Source: Fasciola hepatica
Taxonomy: Eukaryota; Platyhelminthes; Trematoda; Plagiorchiida; Fasciolidae
Direction: 5' to 3'
Assembly: GCA_948099385.1 (NCBI GenBank)
Contig: CANUEZ040000031.1
Coordinates: 1,543,001 to 1,607,000 of the forward strand
Length of the DNA stretch: 64,000 bases
Positions 11,172-22,648 of this stretch are shown in pieces; within the stretch, counting starts at the first letter, position 1, and each line of letters opens with the position of its first letter. Both the position numbers and the translations under genes were made by a program. The notes beneath the pieces are model-generated. The model did no database searches. It worked only from the letters and a program-made list of their open reading frames with translations, and was not told where the DNA came from.

Positions 11172-13089
11172 ATTTCTGGTTTATAAAATGAGCATATTGC
11201 ATTGAGCAGGTGATTCATTCAGCTCTAGTTTAGAAGTTAGCTATCAGAGATGGACATTCCATCGAAAGTCAAAGACTACCGTCATATTTAGTAGACACCT
11301 CAGAACGGGAAAGAGTTTATCAAAAACTAGGGAGTAAAAATGTATTTTGATAGGAAACCAACCAGAGCTTTGTGTGGGAAAAGTAAAGGTTTGTTTACAA
11401 ATAATATATATAATATAAATGAAAAGATGAACTGGAAATGATAAGGCACTCATGTTTTTTCCCTAAATAACTATGGAATAACATAAGCTAAATTACGGAA
11501 AGGACAAAGTAAAAACGACGAGACTGAGACAGATGTTGCTAAATATCTGGACATAGAGCGTATCACAAACAAAAATAACTACGAATTTAATCAACTTTTT
11601 TCAAACACAAATTTCCGCAAGGTCCTACTGCAATCCTATCAATCGTGACGACAGCACGTTCACCGCGTCCATCAGTTTCACAACGACAACCCAAACAAAT
11701 CTCGACCTAGTTAGTTTACTGGACTCGTTACATTTCATGAATCTGGGAAGGTTGATTCAAAACGTGTTCGTGATACGCAATTACACTTCGAATTACCGAA
11801 GTTCTTCTGGTATGACATGCGATGGTAGTAAACTTTCCGTTCTGGTAGAGAGAAATTTTTATTGTATTGAATATTATATTAGAACATACACATCACAGAT
11901 GGACTGAATGGGTTGTCGAAAGCCGTTTTCAACCGTGGAGCTATGACTTAACTACGGTTTTTTCATACCCAATCACAGCGTTATGAGATTAACCACATCT
12001 GCATAGCTGGTAATGTCCGCATCAAAACTAGTTCTATGGACAAAGCTTTTAGGCTAACCGACATGGAAGAACACGTTTTCTAGACTGGTCTTGTAATTTA
12101 TCACGGAAACAGTAGCATTTACATTGCTTTCCAAGTAATTGTATGACCTGGCACCAAAAGGTGCACATGACTGATGAGTCGCACACTAGAATGGAATAGG
12201 AGCTATCCTTTGTGTACAAATTTCAACTCGCAGTAATATGCCAACTGTTTTGTGTTTTTACCATCATCAGAGCTCAACCTGTCAGTAATCCGTCCATTGT
12301 AGCCGTTCATCACTTCAACTTTGGATCTGATTTGACAGGGACGGGGAGTTGTTAAATTTGGGGCACTTCCAGTGAAGATCACCATTCTTTACCTGCCGTT
12401 CTACCATGAACACTATTGTTTTCACTGCATTTTTTTGTCAGAAAGCTATACATTGTATTGTTATTATGACCACAACTGCCATAAAGCCACTCGGTCGAGT
12501 CAATTTAGGTTCACGTGTGGTGGTTAGAGTAGTTTTGAGTGCTACGCTCTTCTAATTGGCACTGACGCATCGTATGACCACTCGAAAAATATTCTCATTC
12601 TGAATGATGTATCGGAAAAATACTTTTAGGGAGCATTATTTCAGGGGTTTCATATGATTGTATTTGTCTCACCCTTTTCACAAATGTATTCATTAGAATA
12701 TGATTGAATCCGGCTTGCAACTGAATCATCCCATCACTCACAGGGAAGCCATGATTGTGAGCGAATCAAAAATGCACAGATGTGTAGGCTGCCCGGAAGA
12801 AAATATTCTGGTCATTTCATCCGGAACGCCATAATATCTGACCTAGACAAATATACAGGCATTCCTCCGTCCTTACTCGCAGATTAGTGAATGAGTCACG
12901 ATAAACATTTTTCGCCGCCGAATTAACCATTCGATATGTGTTCAGTTTTGGAAACTTTTTATTGTCACTGACTCTGGAAAGTGTCCAAGAATTCGCATCA
13001 TCTTAGTAATGCTTTGAAAATTAGTAGTTTAAATTTTGTTAGTTTATTGATTGTTATATAGGCCATGGGTCACAGTTTTCTATCAATGT
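11172..13089. other. No supportable gene
   Basis: I found only short frames, no recognised motif and no clear repeats here. A partial CTGATGA match near 12,170 was examined and dismissed as a ribozyme. Confidence 0.4.
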
Positions 13090-13341
13090 CTAAATTTTGA
13101 TTACCCTAGAAAACATCCCGAAGTCAGTCCGATCAGTTCTGTGACAAAGTAACACTTTCAAATCCCTGTGAATTTGTTGTCGATACGAGAAACCATGTTC
13201 TGCAATATGCCTGCCGCAGACCGACTCTTTCGACGGCAGAAAAAATGTCAACCTTTTTGAAGTATCTATCAGCTGTACTAACATTTGTTTGCTATCGATG
13301 GAACATCCAACTTCGCAAGCTGAAACTGTCCTAATATCCAT
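13090..13341 (-). CDS. Hypothetical 83-codon frame
   Basis: The minus strand is open for 83 codons with a mixed, protein-like composition, not the low-complexity pattern of AT-rich chance frames (for example S-V-C-G-R-H-I-A-E-H-G). No domain is recognised. It could be an exon with its ends misplaced. It lies on the same strand as the exon-like pieces at 15.0-15.5 kb and the old family F relative at 16.2-17.7 kb, so it might be downstream sequence of that relative. Confidence 0.2.
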   Translation of the reverse strand: MDIRTVSACEVGCSIDSKQMLVQLIDTSKRLTFFLPSKESVCGRHIAEHGFSYRQQIHRDLKVLLCHRTDRTDFGMFSRVIKI

Positions 13342-13849
13342 CAGGGTGAATAAATTCTTTATCAGTCCTAAAATATTTTTACGGAATATAGATTACGTGT
13401 ATTCCAGATTCAACAGATAGATTGAGGCATACATACAGGGATCCAAATGTACTCACCATACGTTAGTACAAAAAGGAGGATGATTGTTAATAAGGCAACA
13501 AAACACACGTATTACTGTCAAAGTTACACGAAGTGAATTTGCGTGGAAATGATCAGTTAGATCAGCGCACAGTGTTTCACAGACATGATCCAGATGAGCT
13601 TATGTGAGGTAAAGGAGAACTTAGTGAATCACAAGCCTCAAAACACCAAATGATAGGTTGCACAACACAACATCAATTAAAGATTGATATGGCTTTTTGA
13701 GGTTCTTTCGATATAAACATCTGCTCAAAAGTAAACTTTAAAAATTTGACTGAGAACTGTGTAAGAATTTAATCAAATGCTGCCCGGCGCTCCTTCATAA
13801 TTTTGTGGCATTCACCTAGAAATCTACTTCTTCATACGGCTCGAAATAC

Positions 13850-13960
13850 TCATCTTATATTTCGCAAATTATGTATGTGTATTCGGAGGGAATTTGGTAA
13901 TCCTGGGGTTGCCTATTTGAAAAACGCCTGGAGGCGACTGCATGATAAAGTAACTTATTA
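13850..13960 (+). repeat. Diverged direct repeat, copy 1 (partner 15,700-15,830)
   Basis: The stretch around 13,915-13,960 resembles 15,775-15,825, sharing cctggaggcgactgcatg against cctggtggcgactgtatg plus flanking matches. In both, one frame gives a related string (N-A-W-R-R-L against N-T-W-W-R-L), so it may be a decayed coding repeat. The function is unknown. Confidence 0.35.
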
Positions 13961-14277
13961 GGTCAATTGTAGCCGTTGTTACAGAGCTGTAACTGTTAAT
14001 CGTCACAAAGGAGTGGTGCTAGGATGGTGGATTTTAAAATTCTACTTTCCGACAAGCGATAACCATGAGACCTTTCATGTCATTCTTTGATTTCAGGGTA
14101 ATTTCTCTATCGATTTATGGAGGAGAATTAGATTTGAAACTTCTTCGTTGGAAACAGAGGTGGTTGTTTAAGATCCATCAATAAAGTGCATAAAATGCAT
14201 TATTCCACGTACGTCAACAAAAAACCATTCGTCATATTTATCATGACAGTCAGGCATCATCAATTCTATGAATTGCC

Positions 14278-14679
14278 ATGGACGTTTCTTATTTGAAGGA
14301 AACAGTGAGAGGGAAATGCCTGTCCCATAACTGTGATTTTCGATCACTCGACAATTTGCAGCTGTTACTACTGTACGTGTTTGGCTCACTCGTCGATCAG
14401 CTAAGCAGCAGAACGTCGAATAAATTATGCTCGTATTGTGAACGCCATTTTGGTAAAAGGACTAAACACCTATCTTTTGTAAATCAAGTAATACCAACCT
14501 CTCCGTTTGAGTATAAGGACAAAAGGGCTGTCTTGGCACACTATGCCTCCATTGGAAAACAGGTGAACGAAATATTTCCTAAACCGTCAGTAAATACATC
14601 AACGGTTTTCCGTCAACATCCCATGGGTATAGGGAAGACAAAAGCGATCAGGTTGTTAAACTTTGTGTTCATTGCATGA
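14278..14679 (+). CDS. Hypothetical 133-codon frame
   Basis: This is one of the longest frames in the window, beginning with ATG. It contains C-S-Y-C-E-R-H-F-G-K-R-T-K-H, which superficially resembles half of a C2H2 zinc finger but lacks the usual spacing and a second histidine. It overlaps a minus-strand frame at 14,168-14,389. No splice signals or relatives elsewhere in the window support it, so it may be a chance frame. Confidence 0.2.
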   Translation: MDVSYLKETVRGKCLSHNCDFRSLDNLQLLLLYVFGSLVDQLSSRTSNKLCSYCERHFGKRTKHLSFVNQVIPTSPFEYKDKRAVLAHYASIGKQVNEIFPKPSVNTSTVFRQHPMGIGKTKAIRLLNFVFIA

Positions 14680-15001
14680 GTGATGCAGTACATCGTTCAA
14701 ATCTTGTTAGTAGCAACTCAAAATGACGCGAATGCTGATATGATCCAAATTCATAAATATTGGACGTTACAGAGAGAGCAGCCCATTCTAATCACATGCA
14801 CTTTCTTTCATTGTCCTACCTCGGACAAGAAATTAACTCCCCCAAATATGCACCAAACAAAATCGACACCGTTGCTTAGAAAGTCAGAGTATGGTGCGGC
14901 AAACCTCACCCTTCAATATGTATTGACACTAGAAACCAGCTGCTGCATTTACCACAAGCTCAGGTTCCTGCAAACGAGCTAGTCCATCCTTAGTTTTACC
15001 G

Positions 15002-15247
15002 TCACGCGATTTTTATTATTAATGATATTGTCAGTAATGTTGGAAAATAGTTTATGGGCCACCCTATGTTGCTCCTTGTCGAGTATTGTGTTTTAAGCGG
15101 ATAATTCTCATCTTTTTCAGATATTAGGTATTTATATCTCATTTTTACCATCATACTTTTCCATTCTTTCTGAAAGTTTCGAGTGTGGTCTATTTCGATA
15201 GATCGGCCCAAATAACCTTTGGACAATGTGTAGTGCGCACTCATCAA
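15002..15247 (-). pseudogene. Possible old relative of a family F exon
   Basis: The minus-strand frame has Y-T-L-S-K followed about 20 residues later by M-M-V-K-M-R-Y-K-Y-L. In family F copy C1, the exon at 23,480-23,297 has Y-N-L-S-K with a similar charged helical stretch at the same distance. The frame lies downstream (minus sense) of the old family F relative at 16.2-17.7 kb, the order seen in C1. The similarity is weak and could be coincidence. Confidence 0.25.
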
Positions 15248-15346
15248 TCGCGTCCTTCATACTGAGCCAAACCCTGGAAATAGTCAAACATATCATCGAG
15301 AAAATTCGAATGGAGCACAAGCTGTGATTGCCCTACTGACACTGAC

Positions 15347-15514
15347 CTCCATCTGTCTCGTGTTTGTCGATTCTGGAATACAGAACGAGTCGTTGTTTGT
15401 TCACATAGCAGAACTGGATGCAAACATGAACAATTCTTTGATGGTTCGATAGACGCATATATACATCGAACTGTTCATTGATCTCCGTTCCAAATTCACA
15501 TTTATTTTTATTTT
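15347..15514 (-). CDS. Splice-bounded exon-like piece (unknown)
   Basis: On the minus strand the acceptor gcttataacattgcag opens a 168-base reading frame (C-E-F-G-T-E-I-N-E-Q-F-D-V-Y near its start) that ends at the donor GGAG|GTCAGT. The composition is protein-like. The frame also continues upstream through the acceptor, so a longer unspliced frame of 111 codons (15,668-15,333) is an alternative. No domain is recognised. Confidence 0.3.
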
Positions 15515-15699
15515 CTGCAATGTTATAAGCAAGCGATGCAGACAAGATTGCCGTTGTGCAACTACAGGCATGATTATCACAAAGGTGACCTTTCAGACAC
15601 ATACACGAAAGGACTGTACACGCCATTATTCGTGTCCATTGGATCGGTCGAAAACACTCAAGACGCAACTTGAAAGTCTTTTTAGGGCGTTCTTAGACA

Positions 15700-15830
15700 G
15701 CCGTCTTTCTTTGAACACGATGGAGCTCGGAAAATCCGGTGGTCACTCACATCGGAAAAGCAGGGCCTTCTATATGCGGAATACCTGGTGGCGACTGTAT
15801 GCCAGGTTAACCAAGTTTATAACTTGTAGA
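15700..15830 (+). repeat. Diverged direct repeat, copy 2 (partner 13,850-13,960)
   Basis: This is the counterpart of 13,850-13,960. Here the frame with N-T-W-W-R-L is open for about 88 codons (15,570-15,836, plus) and starts with ATG. The similarity between copies is clear over about 60 bases and patchy beyond that. Confidence 0.35.
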
Positions 15831-16189
15831 CGTTGATATTCAGCTGTATTTGGGAACATCAAAACTGAGTGGAGCAAATATTGTGCTTGTCGTTGAGCTT
15901 ATTCCTGTTTCTTTTCCGACAAGCCACACCAGCGAATTCCAAGCCATACCTATGAAGGTGAACTTGTTTTAAAAGCATTTGGTTTACAACACCTAATAGC
16001 AATGGAATGCACTTTTCTACCCGACAATTTTAAACAACCGCTTATCTAACATCCTGACTAAATCTAGTGCATGAGTTGAGCACAATTTTTCGTAGGTCTC
16101 GCCATGGGACGTTCAGTAATCGCAAGGTAAGAAGGAAATGACCGTCTAAAGTAGGTAGACTGTGATCACCCGAATAATCCCAGCTGCTG

Positions 16190-17660
16190 CTGCACATATG
16201 CACTTACATGCTACCTATTTGGGTTGCATTCTTGGCACCGCAAGAGATCGATTAAAGTCATCATTCAAATTATCTTGAACCTGGCCTTCTAGTCCATGAT
16301 AGTGTTCTTCTGATGTGTAACCAGACTGTTTGTCTCTGATGGAACAGCGGCGGTTGTGCTTTTTGAAAGTGGTGTTTTCCCTGTCAAATTGAAATGCTTC
16401 GAACTGTACCTTAATAAACCTTAGACGATCCACACGTTACTCAAGCGATTGGTAGGCGTGTGTGCTATTTGTACAGTGAAAATAACGAGAGTGCCCAAGG
16501 TAAGAACGTTATCTGCTGTCATAAGCTATCACTAAATCAGTTCACGTAAGAAACTGATTTGGAATAATGATCAGCAAAAACGTTAGGTGAAACATTTGAC
16601 GATCGATGGACCAAAAATCTGTGATCGAATTCTAGTGGTAGATAAAATACGCCAAACACCCATCTGCGGTTTTCAGTACGGTGGTCTATAAAGGATGAGT
16701 AATATTACACATAAATTGGACCAACCTCAACGATAAAAGCTGGGTGAACTGGAGTGGGCCAAAAACATGCAAATCCAGATTATCTTGAGGTCCACGTGGT
16801 CTAGTCGGCGAAATGTTTGAAGAAAATGTGGGTCGAAGATCTGTGAACAAAAACAATGCGCACACTAGTTTGTGCTCGTGTAAGATCAGTTTCCAAAATT
16901 TGAGCTGGATTCTCAAAAATGTGAATGAGAAAGGAGTAGAAATTCAGATTGATTTTGCGCCAGATCCTCGAGTATGGTCATTTTTTCGATCACAAAACTA
17001 GGAAAGTGAAGAAATTTCTTGAGTGGCATTTACGTTTTGGATGTAGGCATCCATATACAGAGTAAACTCACATGTATCTCTACTCTAGAATACCACATGA
17101 TAGGACACACCTCTTGCAACCGTTAGATACCGACCTGGAAATAGAAATCGCTCCGGTCTATTTGACGAAATTTACACCATGAACTGTGAAGATCATTGCG
17201 AATTGTCCATGTCGTCTTTCATTTCGAAAATCTTTAGAGCGTTGTCGGCTAGGGTTCCTACAGTTTCGTGAGGATTTGAATGACCTCGCAGCCTTCACAG
17301 TCGCCTTTTTCCTAGATAGTTTCCGTGGTTCCCGACCAGCTACCGCTCTGTCATCGAATTCGGAGTACTGTGTACTGCGGCAATGTTGGCAGACAAGCCA
17401 CGGTTTCTGAAACGATTAGCACTTCTTAGAATTTTCAAAGCAGTTAAACCAAAAGGTAAGAGGTTGTCGTCAAGTACCCTACTGGCCCGCTGAGAAATGA
17501 ACTTTGATCCCAAAAATCAGAGAGGAAAAATCTCCGAACTCTATAATTCATAGGATAACGAGTCCAGCAATGAAGAAGTAGTAACCAAAATATTCGGAGA
17601 CGTTCATGTGCAGAGTGTTCATCTGAGATGAGCACACCCACGTGCGATTTGATTATATTT
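16190..17660 (-). pseudogene. Old diverged relative of gene family F (copy C0)
   Basis: On the minus strand, pieces of C1 (23.9-25.8 kb) can be recognised in the same order. At about 17,470-17,330 the string A-N-I-A-A-V-H-S-T-P-N-S matches A-N-I-A-L-V in the membrane exon. At about 16,850-16,770 the string P-H-F-L-Q-T-F-R-R-L-D-H matches P-H-F-Q-Q-I-F-R-W-L-D-H. At about 16,420-16,310, R-Y-S-S-K-H-F-N-L-T-G-K matches W-Y-S-S-K-P-L-R-F-A-G-K. All frames contain stops, and nucleotide identity is far lower than among C1-C6. It preserves TTA where C1 has the internal TGA, which suggests the stop in C1 is derived. Confidence 0.55.
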
Positions 17661-17949
17661 TACCTTCGATAAACGTCAAAAGCTTTACCCTTACCCAAGA
17701 CAGTTAGAAAAACGATGACTTTCGTGTACAACCTTGTGTTTTGCAAAGTCGAACCATTCACCAAGTAGTTCCAATTTCTAGATACTAGAGGTTTCTCTTT
17801 ACCACTGACCGTTGATCCTCAGCTGGGAGCACCCCAGACTGGATTTTTATATTTTTACCTTTCCAGACAACCACTGATAGTGCCTTCCCTTCGATGGCTC
17901 CGCATAATACCTGGCCCACATTTACCGCTGAAAATTCGATACCTGCTCG

Positions 17950-18250
17950 TCATTTCGTCACTATCACATAGAACTTGCTCTACAGGACCCCTCGCAACCT
18001 GGTCCCAAGCTTCTGGACTATTCGATCTTTATGTGCCAACGCCAATGTCATTCCAGCGAAGCCCGTCTGGGAGGGGGCCTGTCAGATCCACCGCTTTGGC
18101 CGGCGCATATCGGGCGTGCAGGACGTCTGCAACGATGTGCGGGCGCAGCGAGGATGGCGGATCGCAACTCCTGTCACCGAAAGAAGGTTTCTGGTAGGGT
18201 GTCCAGCGCACGTTCAGCCCCACACACCAGCATCGGTTGCGGCAAAAAAA
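17950..18250 (+). repeat. GC-rich island ending in an A-run, left copy
   Basis: About 250 bases are conspicuously GC-rich against AT-rich flanks (for example gggagggggcctgtcag at 18,068) and end in cggc followed by ten A residues at 18,242. GC-rich body plus A-tail looks like a short retroposed sequence. Several frames are open through it on both strands, which is an effect of GC content. It is present, inverted, at 44,735-45,030. Confidence 0.35.
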
Positions 18251-19546
18251 AAACATTTATTCACCCGAAATGCTGCAAATATGGAAATATCTCCCCCAGC
18301 TATCGCCTATTTTTCATCGTACTTGTCTCCATCTTCGCCACATTAACTTGCCGCTTCTTACGCCCGAAAAAACTTCTTTCCCTAGAACATAATTATCGCC
18401 GGGTTAAAAGACCGTTTCCGTACTCGACTTACCGTTCATGATTCTGTTTCCTGAGGATTCGTGCCAAACATCCCGCTTGTCCCATTCGCAAACGTAACCA
18501 ATCCCCGAGACAAAACTTGCTCTTATTTTATCACAGTTATCGATAAATTTGCAAAACGTCACATTTAATGTTGCCATACACGTCCGTCCCACGAAGTCCA
18601 AACAGTATATTTCATTGAGGAATATTTGTCTCCAGAGCATCCCATCAGTCGGCTATATTGTGATAGTTCGCTCTCTCTATCAGTCCTTCTGTTCGCCCGC
18701 ATGGCTGTAGCATTGCAATATCCTCACCTTGCAAATATTCATGCCCTTACCGTATACTGACATCTGTACCGCAGCTTTTTTATCTTTCGCCATCACAGGA
18801 TCAATCTCTTACAAAGAATACCAGCAGATAGTATTTCGCCAGTCAACTATTCCACAGTCCAACTTCGCAACTGTACTCATCGTTTGTTTGAAGCTTTTTC
18901 ATATCCGGTATTCCATCTCGGTAAATTCTCTCAGACAATTTTGATTCTTGCATCTCTCTGGTCTTCATGTTCAGCCCTTAGACAACGATAAACGAAAGTA
19001 AATACTCACCTGTCATTTAAATACTCATCTGTGCAAACCGTGTATCTGCGACTATCACGGCTACGCATCACAAACTGATTTGTCACCCAGTTCCCATTTC
19101 GGTTTTGGGGCGTCTCATTCCGCCTTTATGAAAGTGAACAATGTGCGCAACGATCTAACGGACTCAGCCGATATTTGGTCGCTGAACGTTACAAGGAAAA
19201 TTTTTGAAACATTTTGATTGTTTTTTATCTAAAAATTCATTCCTTTTATCGTCAGATTTCAATCCAAAGCCGAGGCATATTCCGCGGAGCGCAAAAGCGG
19301 GTTCATGTCTCACTTGGAAACTTGTTTTTCCTCAAGGTGAACAAAACTTTCGTCAATTCTGTTTGATTCCCTCGTTGCATAGCCCCTCTCTTTATACTAT
19401 TTCGGGAAGAGTCTACTACCTCCGACCAGCTCGACCCTGACTTGGCCGGGCCGGCCATCCGACCATGAGTTCAAATTTGCTGGGCGCCGCTCTAAAGAGT
19501 AACTTAAATACTTTCTCTTGTACAATATCGAGTGCATATACCTGAA

Positions 19547-19732
19547 TCATCCTCTTGGAATTCGGACTCTTCCTCCAATTGTACCAATTGATCTTGCGTT
19601 ACAGCATGCCTCCGGGTTAAATGAACCATTATAAAGTGCCCTGTGTAGGTTAACATTGACTGTGGATGGCATTTCGATGAAATCTTTGCGATCGTTGTTT
19701 AAGTACCATTCCATAACATCGGGAAGAGGCAC
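19547..19732 (-). CDS. Conserved frame, possibly an exon (left copy)
   Basis: A 61-codon minus-strand frame (M-E-W-Y-L-N-N-D-R-K-D-F) is open in both inverted copies. An overlapping frame over its second half is acidic (Q-L-E-E-E-S-E-F-Q-E-D-D) and runs into a plausible donor GATTCAG|GTATAT at about 19,542. Both could be coding, so I cannot decide the frame. The product is unknown. Confidence 0.25.
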   Translation of the reverse strand: MPLPDVMEWYLNNDRKDFIEMPSTVNVNLHRALYNGSFNPEACCNARSIGTIGGRVRIPRG

Positions 19733-20229
19733 TTGAGAACGTTTTCAGCGAACACATTTTATTGGGGTTCGCGGTGCAAAGAAACCGATGTTGGGGTCAG
19801 TCACCACCTTTTGTGTCGTAGGATGTGTGACACTTGCAAGGGTGATGTGCTTACCACACTGAGCGAACTCACTTTAGGTTTCTCATTTTCTCACTTTTAT
19901 TACAGACTGGCTCTAAATTACCTCACCATCTTTGCTTGAGCCGATAACGCCATCGGGTTGGCGTAACGAGGAAAAAATTTACACCTGTCTCGGTGAAGCA
20001 AACAAACCACGATGGCTCTGGTGCACTAGTATCCCCAAGTTTGCATTCAGGTGTTCCCTAGAACAGATGTACTGGCCCCATTACAACCTGCTGCTTCGGC
20101 CACAAAAAGATTCCATATGGGTCCAGAAAGCTATTGAGCCTGTTTGTGACAATACCGTCCCTCTCGAAACGATCTTCCTCGCACAGTTCATTCCACAAGC
20201 TTTTTTCTTCTCCTAGCCTACAACATCAA

Positions 20230-20637
20230 CTAGTCATACTTCAGCGAGAAAGCCATCAGAAACAAAATTAGCTGATGCTTTCTCGGAGTTTCACAACAAT
20301 GAACCACGTTCCCAAGTTTCTTACAGGTGCTGTTAATCTTTAACGGTATGTTTCGTCCGGATAGAGAGAAAGAGAGAGGGACAAAGACAGATACTGGGTA
20401 GAAAAAGTAGTTGACAGATATAACAGTCAAGGATAAGTGTCCGATAGTTCTGATAGAAGAAAGTAGACGTATACGTTTTTCAGACAAGGTGAACAACTTA
20501 GGTTGAACTGTTTGTCTTGCAACCACACACAAGTCCAATGAATTGGTTGGGGAAGGAAGCTTTGGGGGTATAGAAACAATAACATAGATCAAAGCAAGAT
20601 ATGCCAATGTCTGTATGGACGACGCTAGTATAGACAT
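20230..20637 (-). CDS. Conserved 135-codon frame (left copy)
   Basis: The frame is open in both inverted copies (partner 42,320-42,748, 142 codons) with substitutions but no frameshift. A hydrophobic segment near the start (L-A-Y-L-A-L-I-Y-V-I-V) and another around residue 75 could be membrane segments. Conservation of an open frame between copies this similar is weak evidence of coding. No family is recognised. Confidence 0.25.
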   Translation of the reverse strand: MSILASSIQTLAYLALIYVIVSIPPKLPSPTNSLDLCVVARQTVQPKLFTLSEKRIRLLSSIRTIGHLSLTVISVNYFFYPVSVFVPLSFSLSGRNIPLKINSTCKKLGNVVHCCETPRKHQLILFLMAFSLKYD

Positions 20638-21123
20638 ACCAACGTTTATGCACGAACAAATGGCAAACAGGAGAACGACGAATACTGAACTTTCTTAGGT
20701 GTCATATCAGCTTTTATTACAAATGGGGCTCATTAACAAATCCCATTGAAGCAATCAAAGTGTATAACATCTTCTTTCGAATACAAACAGTATTCTGCTC
20801 GGTGTGTCTTCAACTTGAAGAACCTGCAGGGAGTATATACATCAAGTATTACAGCTCTCGCTACTCTCCGAATCACTTTTGGTCAGAAACGAGCGTTTAC
20901 TTTACACACGCTTTCACATTGAATTTCAACGTCAAACACAAAGTTGTTTTTAACTGAGGTCAGATTCGTATCGTTGGATTAGATATTCATCTATCCCATT
21001 TCCATCCAAACCTGATAGTTCACTGTCGACAGCAGCTGACAAGCACTATACAGCTGCGTACATCGCAAACCTATCAATAAGGAAAACGTTCCATAATGAA
21101 AATTACAGATACAAGTTTTCTGT

Positions 21124-21330
21124 TTATCCTACTTCAGATAGTGCATGAGATAGGAAGTCGGGGGACTGAAACCGCCGTGAAGGACGCCCTGTTGAACGGA
21201 GAAAATACGGACGTTGAAAGGTTTTGCAGAGAGAACGGAATACCATGAACTCTGTTGGGATGCTCGTCCGACCATCCCTACCAATTTTCGGAGTGTGATA
21301 ATAGGACAATATTTAATTCTTGGCGAAACC
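21124..21330 (-). pseudogene. Possible non-LTR reverse-transcriptase fragment (C1 end)
   Basis: A minus-strand frame gives F-S-V-Q-Q-G-V-L-H-G-G-F-S-P, close to the RT block F-x-V-x-x-G-V-x-Q-G-x-x-x-S-P of LINE-type elements but one residue short before S-P. The equivalents at 33.6 kb, 41.4 kb and 51.7 kb share it. The fragment is too short for a family call and no endonuclease domain is seen nearby. Confidence 0.3.
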
Positions 21331-21787
21331 TCTCAGTGATTTTAAAGCAAAGAAATATTACCACCTAAAATTATTGTGTGCAATCAAGACTGACTCACGT
21401 GGAATGATATAACGAAACACTGATTGTTTGAAATTGGACAGTTTGTGGAAGTAGATTCTCCGAAAAATGTTATAATGAGGTGAAGAAACATATTGAGAAG
21501 TAAGTTCGTCATTTTGCTAGAATCTACTAAAGTGTTACTCTTTCAGCACTTTTTGGCACTTCCATGTAGCGCTCATTTTTACGGAAATTCAAAATTGTTT
21601 ACAAAAAATGTGAAAATCAGCCCGTGAGGTTACAGTGACCCCATCGCCATACACAGGTAAATGATTCTTGTGGCCACTGCACTGCCGCTGAACGCACCTG
21701 AGGTAACTTATTCATCTACCCACGTATGCAGTACGCTCTTCACAGAATATTATGAACTGTTTCATTCTGTATTACATTCCCACTTAC

Positions 21788-21876
21788 ATATTTATTGTCA
21801 TTGATCCTTTCGAATAACAGAGATAGCTGTGTGGAGTGGTATTTTGAGTTCAAATTCGCAGACAGTGTGAACACCG
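21788..21876 (-). pseudogene. Family F exon, 89 bases, C1
   Basis: The acceptor gatctttattccag at 21,877 opens an 89-base piece read in phase 2 (V-F-T-L-S-A-N-L-N-S-K-Y) and the donor AAATAT|GTAAGT follows at 21,788/21,787. The 29 codons are intact and the donor is perfect. The piece is repeated in four other copies at 34,148-34,237, 40,761-40,849, 51,107-51,196 and 63,473-63,561. Conserved acceptor, frame and donor make this one of the safest exons in the window. Confidence 0.6.
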
Positions 21877-22315
21877 CTGGAATAAAGATCCAGCGGAGAA
21901 ATTGTCTTAGAATTTCGATGCATTTTAAATAGTATTTCTCTGATATTCTTTGTACGAATATCAAACATGAAATGGGTAGGAATTATTTTGCCTGATATGC
22001 AACAGTACATTCACGGAACATGGTTTCTGCTGGACTCTTCATTTTTCTAATCTCTGCACATATCTGAACATCGATATTTTGAGTCATTTAATAGCAGCAC
22101 GAACAACCACTACTGGATGATTTTTGTGATCAGTATAGTCTCACATTCTGAATAACTTCCGGCAACCTCATAGTGGAATGGGAGTGAATCGCACAGTTCT
22201 CATAGGCGTGAATCACACGAAGTACAAAATAGCTTTACCTGTTGAATTGTTCAGCAGTATCTAAACTTTGACTTTTGACAGTTCACAAATCACAGTTCGG
22301 TTGTTTTCGATGAAG

Positions 22316-22648
22316 CTACAATGTGAGGCAACGTTGAAATGTTGTCAGATCCCTTGGCGAGTTCAACTTATTTGTAATTGACAGGTTGGCAGTCGTTTTT
22401 CCAATGATACAACAGCTAAATAAATCTTCCTCAACAACTTCAAGAACAAAACAAACTGCCTGACTGTTCCTGAATTTAGGCTGGTGAGATTTTGTGACGT
22501 ATTGGTTTAAAGGAAGTGGATTTGAGAAGAAGGCCAGAGAAGCCTGTTTGCGAATCGTCATTGCGTACAACAAAACGTTCAAACGCAATGAAGCTTCAGA
22601 AACCAGCACAGGCAATGCCTCCCTAGGTGAAGGCTTTGCCTACAGCAA
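22316..22648 (-). pseudogene. Family F exon region with 100-codon frame, C1
   Basis: The minus strand is open from about 22,645 to a TAG at 22,318-22,316. It reads E-A-L-P-V-L-V-S-E-A-S-L-R, later K-F-R-N-S-Q-A-V-C-F-V-L-E-V-V. In C5 the frame extends further upstream (W-T-K-P-E-P-G-E-A-L-P), where C1 has a TAG in place of the W codon, but C5 loses the frame downstream by a one-base change. Together the copies imply a longer ancestral exon. The protein is not recognised. Confidence 0.45.

Noticed and set aside
12170..12200. CTGATGAGTC at 12,171 as a hammerhead core
   Set aside because: No complementary stem II and no GAAA at the required distance.
14430..14480. C-x-x-C followed by a histidine-rich stretch as a zinc finger
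   Set aside because: Spacing and the second histidine do not fit C2H2 or CCHC patterns, and there is no repetition.
18029..18441. Overlapping open frames on both strands at 17.9-18.4 kb as genes
   Set aside because: All frames are open together because of high GC content, none has a recognised motif, and copies differ without regard to codon position.
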